From UBA4459 sp963776205 (GTDB lineage Bacteria > Bacteroidota > Bacteroidia > Bacteroidales > F082), in the NCBI GenBank assembly GCA_963776205.1, contig CAVZLR010000001.1:62001-126000 (forward strand): a stretch of 64,000 bases of DNA. Reading direction: 5' to 3'. A program made the position numbers and the translations under genes. Under the pieces are notes generated by a model. It had not been told where the DNA came from and did no database searches. It was given only the letters and a program-made list of their open reading frames with translations. Shown here piece after piece: positions 57,335 to 64,000 of this stretch (its first letter is position 1; each line of letters opens with the position of its first letter).

Positions 57335-58359
57335 TTCATCAGATTTTTACGGTATGCAAGCTCCCACTTCCAGGCAGAGTCCATCATCTCGTCTAGATCT
57401 TTTTCAGCTTTCCACCCCAGTTCCATGTTCGAAAAAGTTGGGTCGGCCCATACTTTTTCAATATCTCCTTCCCTCCTGTCCATGATCCTGTAATTCAATT
57501 TTATTCCAGTCACCCGCTCAAATGAATTGATAACATCCAATACGGAATAACCTGTTCCGGTTCCCAGGTTGAATACTTCAAAGTTCTCTTTCATCTTATT
57601 TTCGAGCATCCGGTCAATTGCCACCACATGGGCCTTGGCGAGATCCATCACGTGAATATAATCACGCACGGCAGTCCCGTCTGACGTATTATAATCGTCA
57701 CCCCAAACCCTGAGAAAATCCCTGACCCCTTTTGCTGTTTGCGTAATGTATGGCACCAGATTATTCGGAACTCCCTGAGGCAGTTCCCCTATTTCCGATG
57801 ATTCATGTGCACCAATGGGGTTAAAATACCGCAAAGCAATGGCTTTTACATCTGAAACTTTGATAGTGTCCTTCAGAATCTCTTCTGCAATCTGCTTGGT
57901 ATTTCCGTAAGGCGATTCTGCTGGTTTGATAGGCGCTTCTTCCGAAACAGGCAACACATCCGGTTGCCCATAAACAGTGCAGGAAGATGAGAATACAAAA
58001 TTCTGAATATTGTTTTCGATCATGCTATCCAATACATTGATCAGGGAGCCCAAATTGTTTTCGTAGTACATCAGCGGTTTCTCAACCGATTCACCAACAG
58101 CTTTTGATGCGGCAAAGTGTATCACCCCTGACAGGTCATTATGTTTTTTAAAAAATGCCCTGGTTTTTTCCTTATCAGTCAGGTCAAATACTTCCAGGGT
58201 GGGTTTTTCGCCTGTAATTTTGGCGATCTGTTCTGCGATTTCAGAACTGGAATTAGAAAGGTTGTCAATAATTATAACCTCGTAACCCTTTTGCTGCAAT
58301 TCCACAACCGTGTGCGAACCGATATAACCTGTGCCACCTGTAACTAGTATTTTCATCAT
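57331..58359 (-). CDS. galE: UDP-glucose 4-epimerase
   Basis: 342-residue short-chain dehydrogenase that interconverts UDP-glucose and UDP-galactose (or the GlcNAc/GalNAc pair). MKILVTGGTGYIGSHTVVEL, FSSSCTVYGQP and YGNTKQIAEE (Tyr-x3-Lys) are present, as are RYFNPIGAHESSEIGE and RDYIHVMDLAKAHV. Met1 and Met2 are both possible starts. Its start overlaps the N-acetyltransferase stop and its end overlaps rfbB, so the operon is tightly coupled. Confidence 0.94.
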   Translation of the reverse strand: MMKILVTGGTGYIGSHTVVELQQKGYEVIIIDNLSNSSSEIAEQIAKITGEKPTLEVFDLTDKEKTRAFFKKHNDLSGVIHFAASKAVGESVEKPLMYYENNLGSLINVLDSMIENNIQNFVFSSSCTVYGQPDVLPVSEEAPIKPAESPYGNTKQIAEEILKDTIKVSDVKAIALRYFNPIGAHESSEIGELPQGVPNNLVPYITQTAKGVRDFLRVWGDDYNTSDGTAVRDYIHVMDLAKAHVVAIDRMLENKMKENFEVFNLGTGTGYSVLDVINSFERVTGIKLNYRIMDRREGDIEKVWADPTFSNMELGWKAEKDLDEMMDSAWKWELAYRKNLMK

Positions 58360-58937
58360 CAGGTTAGTTTACTTACACTACCATTGGTTAATTTGTACTT
58401 TTCTTTACTCTCTGGGCAAATGGCAATGCCATTTTTATTGAATTCAAGTTTATGACCGTATTCACTCATCCAACCAGTTTGTTTGGCAGGATTTCCAATA
58501 ACCAACGCATACGGGGCCACTTCTTTAGTCACAACAGCGCCTGCTCCGATAAAAGCATATTCTCCAATAGGATGTCCGCAAACAATAGTCGCATTAGCAC
58601 CGATGGAAACTCCTTTTTTTACAAGCGTCTCGACATATTGGCCCCTCCTGTTTACCGCACTCCGGGGATTCACCACATTGGTAAAAACCATGGATGGACC
58701 AAGGAACACATCATCTTCGCATATGACACCTGTATATATTGAAACGTTATTTTGAATCTTTACATTGTTACCCAGCACCACCCCGGGTGACACCACTACA
58801 TTTTGCCCTATGTTACAGTTCTTCCCGATAGTACATCCTGGCATGATATGTGAAAAATGCCAGATCTTTGTTCCTTTACCGATAGAGCATTTTTCGTCGA
58901 TTACGGCTGTTTCGTGAGCAAAATATTCCTTTTCCAT
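58359..58937 (-). CDS. WbpD/WlbB-type sugar-nucleotide N-acetyltransferase (hexapeptide repeat)
   Basis: 192 residues of left-handed beta-helix repeats: IGKGTKIWHFSHIMPG, IGKNCNIGQNVVVSPGVVLG, VKIQNNVSIYTGVICEDDVFLG, then SIGANATIVCGHPIG and FIGAGAVVTKEV. The VFTNVVNPRSAVNR and VIGNPAKQTGWMSEYG segments match WbpD/WlbB, which acetylate the 3-amino group of a UDP-diaminouronic acid. The ATG lies 1 bp past the aminotransferase stop, which fits the pairing of these two steps. Other acyl donors or sugars are possible. Confidence 0.85.
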   Translation of the reverse strand: MEKEYFAHETAVIDEKCSIGKGTKIWHFSHIMPGCTIGKNCNIGQNVVVSPGVVLGNNVKIQNNVSIYTGVICEDDVFLGPSMVFTNVVNPRSAVNRRGQYVETLVKKGVSIGANATIVCGHPIGEYAFIGAGAVVTKEVAPYALVIGNPAKQTGWMSEYGHKLEFNKNGIAICPESKEKYKLTNGSVSKLT

Positions 58938-58938
58938 G

Positions 58939-60074
58939 TTACGAATTTACATATTCTAATAACGCATCGGTGATCTCTTTTTGTATTTCTGGTGTAAGCT
59001 CTGTGTGAATTGGCAGTGACAATACCGATTTGCTTAACATTTCAGTAACGGGGAAATCTCCTTCGTTATACCTTGGATCGATATAAGCCTTTTGCATATG
59101 TAAAGGAACTGGATAATAAACTGCGGATGCAACTCCCTTTTTCGGCCAGATGAGCCATCAAACCTTCCCTATCAACATCTTTTAATACCAAAGTGTACTG
59201 GTGAAAAACATGGGTTGTAAAGTCGGCAGTAACTGGTGTTTGAATTTTCGGGTTACCAGCAAATGCACGATTATAATAAGCAGCAGCTTTCTGCCTTGCT
59301 ATGGTATACTCATTCAGATGTTTCAATTTGATATCGAGAACAGCTGCCTGCATGCTGTCGAGACGCGAATTCACCCCGATATAATCATGATAATACCTGA
59401 CCGCCATTCCGTGGTTTACAACCACACGCATCTGCGCTGCTAAATCATCATCATTGGTAAAAATAGCACCACCGTCACCAAAAGCGCCCAGGTTTTTTGA
59501 AGGGAAGAAAGAGGTGCATCCAATATCACCAATCGTTCCGGCTTTTTTTGTATTGCCGCTTTTCGGACAGGTATAATCAGCATCCAATGGCCTGAGCCGT
59601 ATCTTCTACAACAAATAAATTGTGTTTTTTAGCAACTTGTTTAATATTGTGCATATCGGCACACTGTCCGAAAAGATGCACAGGAATGATCGCCTTTGTT
59701 TTAGGAGTGACCGCATTTTCAATAGCCTCTGGTGTGATATTGAAAGTGTCGGGGTCAACATCAGCCAGCACGGGTGTTAGCTTCAGTAAAGCAATTACTT
59801 CTGCAGTTGCAATAAAAGTAAACGAAGTAGTGATCACTTCGTCGCCGGGCTGCAATCCCAACGCCATTAAGGCTACTTGCAATGCATCTGTGCCATTAGC
59901 ACAGGGAATCACATGCTTCACGTTTAAATAATTCTGTAAATTTTCCTGGAATTGCTTTACAGCAGGGCCATTAATAAAAGAAGCGTTGTTCATAATCTCA
60001 ATCATCGCCTCGTCAACTTCAGGTTTAATTTTTTTGTATTGACCCACCAGGTCAACCATCTGGTATTTTATCAT
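58939..60074 (-). CDS. WbpE/WlbC-type DegT/DnrJ/EryC1 sugar aminotransferase, two frameshifts
   Basis: PLP enzyme of about 378 residues that aminates a keto sugar nucleotide. Part one (60074-59577) starts MIKYQMVDLVGQYKKIKPEV and has SCANGTDAL-like CANGTDALQVALMALG and VVEDTAQAIG. One extra T near 59583 breaks it; the next frame gives ADYTCPKSGNTKKAG, then TSFFPSKNLGAFGDGGAIF with the PLP-binding Lys, and NSRLDSMQAAVL. One extra G near 59137 breaks it again; the last part reads VASAVYYPVPLHMQKAY and ends LEYVNS-stop at 58939. The start FID/MVDL-x-QY pattern is that of the WbpE group. First gene of the operon. Confidence 0.88.
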
Positions 60075-60110
60075 TTGAGTAGGATTTAATCTGATATATT
60101 AAATGAGCGA

Positions 60111-60118
60111 CAAAGGTA
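60111..60118 (-). promoter_or_regulatory. -7 promoter element for the sugar-nucleotide operon
   Basis: Plus-strand CAAAGGTA reads TACCTTTG, 36 bp before the aminotransferase start at 60074. Confidence 0.5.
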
Positions 60119-60216
60119 GGAAAAGAGAGACTAAAAACCGGTTTTTTCCGTTGAAGAAATAGCAATTTTTAACTGATCAAAATTGGGCTTTAAATCACAT
60201 AACAACACCTATTTAC

Positions 60217-60224
60217 TATCTTTG
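60217..60224 (+). promoter_or_regulatory. -7 promoter element for the gene at 60243
   Basis: TATCTTTG matches TAnnTTTG, 18 bp before ATG 60243. This supports that ATG as the true start although the frame breaks soon after. Confidence 0.55.
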
Positions 60225-60242
60225 CTTCAAATCATTTATTAA

Positions 60243-61002
60243 ATGAGAATTCGACTCATTATTTTTAATTGCTTTCATCGGTTTTTCTGATTCCTTAAGA
60301 GCCCAGGTCAACATCAACGATTCTGTGGTAGCGGCGTTCAGCCCAACCATTACATACGCTTACCAGTTTCCGGGTGGCGATATCGCTGAACAGTATGGCA
60401 ACAATTCAACCATTGGTGCCGGAATGATGTACAAATCAAGAAAAAATATATTGTTCTCTCTTGATGTCAACTTCCTATTCGGAAGCGATATTAAGAACTC
60501 AGATTCAATATTACGATTTGTATTGACTGACACAGGTTACATTATTGACGGAAACGGAGTTTATGCATTGTACAGCATGTATGAAAGGGGGTACAGTATT
60601 AACTTCAGGGCCGGGAAAGTTTTTAATTTACTGGCTGCCAATCCAAATTCGGGTATTTTTTTTATGGGGGGTATAGGCTACCTGGCGCACCGGCTGAATA
60701 TAGATGTGCAGCACGAAACGGCGCCACAGATCACCGGAGATTATGCCAAAGGATATGACAGGCTTACTGCCGGGTTTAATTTGAACGAATTTATCGGCTA
60801 TTACTTTATGAGCAAATCAAGGGTGCTGAATTTTTATGCCGGGTTTGAGTTTTACCAGGCTTTTACTAAGAGTCAGCGTGATTACATTTTTGACTTAATG
60901 CAAAAAGATGAATCGAATCATATTGATTTATTCTATGGAATAAAAATCGGCTGGATGATCCCCATTTATGATCGTGCCCCCGATAAATACTACTACAATT
61001 AG
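60243..61002 (+). CDS. Exported, probably outer-membrane, protein of unknown function, one frameshift
   Basis: About 252 residues. ATG 60243 gives MRIRLIIF; one extra T near 60270 ends that frame, and the next continues AFIGFSDSLRAQVNIND, completing a signal peptide. The mature part alternates polar and hydrophobic residues with many aromatics (ILFSLDVNFLFGSD, GYSINFRAGKVFNLL, MGGIGYLAHRLN) and ends in strands with IGWMIPIYD, like a small outer-membrane beta-barrel. No named family is recognised. It lies 5 bp before waaA, as seen for small envelope genes in related genomes, so a role in LPS assembly is possible but unproven. Confidence 0.7.
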
Positions 61003-61007
61003 TACTC

Positions 61008-62255
61008 ATGCGGTTCTTCTATAACTTATTCATTTATTTTTACCAGGGAGCTGTAAAAACCGCTGCTATTTGTGGTAATGAAAAAGCCAAAAAGTGGGTT
61101 CAGGGAAGAAAGTCTGTTTTTACTGATATTACAAATGTCATCGGAAAGGAAGACAAGATTATCTGGGTGCATTGTGCCAGTCTGGGCGAGTTTGAACAAG
61201 GAAGACCGTTGATAGAAACCATTCGAAAACGCTATAAAAAATATAAAATTCTGCTGACCTTTTTTTCACCATCAGGTTATGAAATCCGAAAGGATTATGC
61301 GCAAGCGGATTTTGTTTTTTACCTTCCCATGGATACCCCGCGAAATGCAAGAAAGTTCGTCAGGTTGGTACAGCCCCGTGCCGTTTTCTTCATCAAATAT
61401 GAGTTTTGGTTTAATTACATCAATGAAGTATCTCTTCGGAAGATCCCTTTATTTATGGTTTCCACCATTTTCAGGCCTTCACAGCATTTTTTCCGTTTTT
61501 GGGGTACCTGGTTCAAGAAACAACTGCGTAAGGTAACTTTTCTCTTCGTACAGGATGAACAGTCACTGGAATTGCTCGAAAGCATTAAAATTTACCATGC
61601 CGAAATGATTGGTGACACCCGCTTCGACCGGGTACTTGCACTGACAGAAGAAAAGCAGGAATTTCCAATCATTGAAACTTTTAAGGCCGGAAAATCATTA
61701 TTAATAGCCGGAAGTACCTGGCCTGCAGATGAAGATAAGTTACGGGTATTGATAGAAAGACTAAGTGTCGATTTCAAAATCGTCATAGCGCCCCACCAGG
61801 TTGATAAGGAACATATGGTCCAGCTCACAAAGAAATTCAACAAATTCAAGCCGGTGCGCTATTCATAAGCATCTGATGGTGATTTACAAAACAGCCGCGT
61901 ATTGATCATTGACGGCATCGGTTATCTTTCCTACCTGTATACATATGCCGACGTCACCTATATCGGTGGCGGTTTTGGTGTGGGCATTCATAATTTGCTG
62001 GAAGCTGCCACCTACGGCAAGCCGGTCATTTTCGGTCCTAATCACGATAAATTTAAAGAGGCCATTGAACTGAAAAGCAATGGGGGTGGTTTTGTTATTT
62101 CAGGTGCTGATGATTTGATTCATACTTGCGAATTGTTATTTTCTGACCAGCTAAAGAGAACAGCAAGTGGAGATGCCGCCAAAACTTATGTGCTTGAAAA
62201 TGCCGGAGCTACTGAAAAAGTGATGGATAAAGCCAATGAGTATTTAATGGTTTAG
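61008..62255 (+). CDS. waaA: 3-deoxy-D-manno-octulosonic acid (KDO) transferase, in-frame stop codon
   Basis: Adds KDO to lipid A at the inner membrane. 415 codons, the normal length, in one unbroken frame except TAA at 61866-61868. Before it: an N-terminal hydrophobic anchor, WVHCASLGEFEQGRPLIE (acceptor-site Glu), VFFIKYEFWFNYI and IAGSTWPADED. After it: ASDGDLQNSRVLIIDGIG, then VTYIGGGFGVGIHNLLEAA, the GT-B donor-binding motif. Relatives read YSKAS where this reads YS-stop-AS, so one base change (AAA to TAA) explains it. WaaA is needed for LPS in nearly all Gram-negatives; an error or a rare read-through is likelier than loss. Confidence 0.9.
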
Positions 62256-62303
62256 CGTTTTTGGCTATGATGTGCAATTCGCTTAAGTACTTTATTAATC
62301 ATT

Positions 62304-62711
62304 TTAATCTTCAACCATTTCAAAAATAATATCTAATACATCAAAGAAAGTTTTTTCTTTATTTTCAGTTTCATTTAAAATGCTTTCAACTGATAAATTG
62401 AAGTCCGAATTTAACGAGAGGTTTTTATTTTCAATTCTGTCAATAAATACTATTTCTGAATATGAGGTTACTTGATAATTGGGGTCTATCTGTTCAATTT
62501 TATCAAATAGCTCTTCTTCTATATTGTCTGGATTAGGAAAATAAGCTTTAACTAGCTGAATGTTTTTTCCATTCTTATTGAAACGAAGTATAAGTTTCCA
62601 TGGAAAAGGTTCTTTATTACTCCTTCCATATTTAATCATGAAATAGCCAAGCATTCTAACAGCATTATTACTTAACATTTCATACATTAATTGAGTATCT
62701 TTAAAAATCAA
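62304..62711 (-). CDS. Hypothetical protein, possibly 5'-extended and frameshifted
   Basis: 135 residues, acidic at the C-terminus (NETENKEKTFFDVLDIIFEMVED), no signal or recognised domain. The listed frame starts at a TTG (62711) and first ATG at 62687. Another frame upstream, from ATG 62803, reads MDNKDGSKKILSLFRSFF and TYLLSTDGQF before a stop at the join, which looks like real coding sequence. One missing base near 62710 would link them into about 166 residues. It is AT-rich compared with waaA next to it and may be an acquired gene. Confidence 0.5.
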   Translation of the reverse strand: MIFKDTQLMYEMLSNNAVRMLGYFMIKYGRSNKEPFPWKLILRFNKNGKNIQLVKAYFPNPDNIEEELFDKIEQIDPNYQVTSYSEIVFIDRIENKNLSLNSDFNLSVESILNETENKEKTFFDVLDIIFEMVED

Positions 62712-62843
62712 AATTGACCATCTGTACTTAGAAGATATGTCTCTTTTTGAAAAAAACTTCTAAAAAGACTCAAGATCTTTTTTGATCCATCTTTATTATC
62801 CATAAAATCCTATTTCTTAATCAAGTTTATTTTGGGCTTTAAA

Positions 62844-62872
62844 GCTAACGGTTTGTGTATAAAGCGTTAGGC
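62844..62872. repeat. Imperfect palindrome with GTTAGGC core between accessory genes
   Basis: CTAACG (62845-62850) and CGTTAG (62865-62870) flank GTTTGTGTATAAAG; the right side reads GTTAGGC, which fits the attC core GTTRRRY. Only one end of a full attC layout is seen, and no integrase is present. Most likely a cassette-like intergenic repeat; function unproven. Confidence 0.35.
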
Positions 62873-62883
62873 ATTTCGTTATT

Positions 62884-63381
62884 TTAAATAGTTTCTTCCT
62901 TTCTTATCATTTTTTGCATAAAGACATTACTTGGTATTGTTATTTTTTTGTCGTCTTTTGTTTTAATAATAATGAAGAAGATACCAATATCACTTAATTT
63001 CCCCTCTATTTGGTAGTCCTTATCCATTATTGTTAAGTAATCTCCAATTTTAATAGGATGATTAAAAAAAATAATCAGTGTAGACGTGATATTAGAAATG
63101 ATTGACCATTGAGCAAAAAACGCAACTCCCAAAATTGTTAGTATTGTGGAAAGAAATAACAACAACTCAGTTTGGTCAACTCCCCAAATAGCCATTAAAA
63201 AAACTGTAAGTATTGTCACGGACAAAACACTAACTATTTTATTAGTGATTTTTACTCTCCCCGATTGATATTTAAACCGAATTCCTGCTTTTCTAATTAT
63301 TCTCTTGGTTATTAATTTCGTAATCAAAAAAACAATAATGATAATGACGGTTTCAGCTATTTGAAATTTATATTCTTCCAT
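62884..63381 (-). CDS. Short MscS-family mechanosensitive channel protein
   Basis: 165 residues. Two to three membrane spans come first (about 8-25, 52-70, 73-100), including the pore-lining helix region STILTILGVAFFAQWSIISNITS. A beta domain follows (IKIGDYLTIMDKDYQIEGKLSDIG, TKDDKKITIPSNVFMQKMI). The protein stops right after it, so the C-terminal cytoplasmic cage of E. coli MscS is missing. The family opens under membrane tension to release solutes. The minimal length may be natural, since no continuing frame is seen downstream. It is AT-rich and lies in the small accessory segment. Confidence 0.78.
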   Translation of the reverse strand: MEEYKFQIAETVIIIIVFLITKLITKRIIRKAGIRFKYQSGRVKITNKIVSVLSVTILTVFLMAIWGVDQTELLLFLSTILTILGVAFFAQWSIISNITSTLIIFFNHPIKIGDYLTIMDKDYQIEGKLSDIGIFFIIIKTKDDKKITIPSNVFMQKMIRKEETI

Positions 63382-63686
63382 ATTAATAATCTCTTGTTTC
63401 TAATTAATGCCAACTACTATATATCCACAACTCAATAGCACATATCTGTATTATACCCACCGTTATTTATGCTGGTAAAAACTGATAATCAGCGAAATTG
63501 ATTTTTTCTGACATTGTAGTCATGATTTTAGTTGCGTATATACACTTATAAAATTACATTTTTTTATTCATTAAATGGTACGGCTTGTCAATTTTTTCAT
63601 TCCGAAAACGATAAAAGTCGAATCCATTTAATCCCCTGCCCAAAACACCTGAAATTCTTCCTACATTTGTACAAAATATAGATACG
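63382..63686. other. Intergenic region of about 300 bp
   Basis: AT-rich gap between the MscS-like gene and the last gene. I see no protein, RNA or terminator in it. It contains scattered TATATA and CCAACTACT-type stretches and one -7 motif (63662-63669) near its right end. Confidence 0.5.
63662..63669 (+). promoter_or_regulatory. -7 promoter element for the gene at 63687
   Basis: TACATTTG matches TAnnTTTG, 17 bp before ATG 63687. Confidence 0.5.
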
Positions 63687-64000
63687 ATGGATATTAAAAT
63701 ACAAAAAGCAAGCAGGCGGGCGCCGTCTGTTGATACAGCACAACTTTTTAAATCAGTCAATGACCTGAAAAACTTCGACCTCAGCAAAGAGGAACTGACC
63801 TATGCCCGGAGGGAAATAAAACTCAAAAGAAAGATCATTGAAGTAAACCGCTTCAAACAAAAACTCGTGCTGGTCCACCTGGATCATTCAGGCACCAAAA
63901 ACCAGCAATATGAGGCCACCAGGCGGCAGGGATATTCGGCACTGACCTATTTTAATAAATCCAAATCCAGGCGCCTGGTCATCAGTTCATCCGAACAAAA
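63687..64000 (+). CDS. Probable M17 leucyl aminopeptidase, N-terminal part only
   Basis: Open from ATG 63687 (MDIKIQKASRRAP) to the end of the window, 104 codons, cut off at the right edge. The pattern NFDLSKEELTYARREI, then IEVNRFKQKLVLVHLD and a glycine-alanine helix (RRQGYSALTYFNKSKSRRLVI) resembles the N-terminal, non-catalytic domain of Bacteroidota M17 aminopeptidases. The catalytic part is outside the window, so the call rests on similarity from memory. The short leader and -7 motif support the start. Confidence 0.5.
   Translation, partial: MDIKIQKASRRAPSVDTAQLFKSVNDLKNFDLSKEELTYARREIKLKRKIIEVNRFKQKLVLVHLDHSGTKNQQYEATRRQGYSALTYFNKSKSRRLVISSSEQ

Noticed and set aside
62844..62872. Complete integron attC site
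   Set aside because: Only one core-like end and a short stem are present and no integrase or array follows; listed only as a palindrome.
63554..63787. Open frame of 77 codons on the minus strand at the right edge
   Set aside because: It lies antisense to the start of the M17-like gene and its promoter and has no recognisable sequence.

Overview
The window comes from a chromosome of a Bacteroidota bacterium. A Bacteroidales/Marinilabiliales-type lineage is likely, but rank below phylum is inference. The evidence is several proteins with type IX secretion (T9SS) C-terminal sorting domains, many PKD domains, a gingipain-type C25 peptidase, a Bacteroidota-style cytochrome b subunit of succinate dehydrogenase/fumarate reductase, DUF3822 and DUF2795 proteins, a KDO transferase (so an LPS outer membrane), and about twenty copies of the Bacteroidota -7 promoter motif TAnnTTTG close upstream of start codons.

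Layout. 1-6.2 kb: end of the sdh/frd operon, two M24B Xaa-Pro aminopeptidases, aquaporin Z and a GT39 glycosyltransferase. 6.2-19.1 kb: a minus-strand array of large secreted proteins: a T9SS protein, a gingipain-like C25 peptidase with PKD domains, and two related PKD proteins that share an unassigned N-terminal domain. A 611-bp stretch is almost identical in two of them. 19.4-20.3 kb: an ECF sigma factor and a soluble zinc anti-sigma factor. 20.3-35.2 kb: housekeeping genes (uridine-phosphorylase-like, universal stress, cinA, fabD, BI-1, folE, queD, serS, a TPR protein, dnaK) plus lipoproteins. 35.4-40.4 kb: two more T9SS proteins sharing an adhesin module. 40.5-56 kb: conserved core genes (ABC ATPase, cobalamin adenosyltransferase, rsmD/DUF3822, AMP nucleosidase, holA, K+ channel, M16 peptidase, purE, hpt, adk, rpmB, an SLC12-type transporter). 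56.3-62.3 kb: a sugar-nucleotide operon (aminotransferase, N-acetyltransferase, galE, rfbB), an exported protein and waaA. 62.3-63.4 kb: two small AT-rich accessory genes around a palindrome. The window ends in a probable M17 leucyl aminopeptidase.

Reading caution. At least eleven genes, including the essential serS and waaA, are interrupted, nearly always by one extra or missing base with the protein continuing intact in another frame. This looks like draft-assembly or long-read error rather than gene decay, and I have joined such fragments. The worst place is 37.63-38.41 kb, with about nine frame changes in 800 bp. Starts were chosen from family alignment memory, signal peptides and overlap with neighbours. 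No RNA genes, CRISPR arrays or insertion sequences were found.
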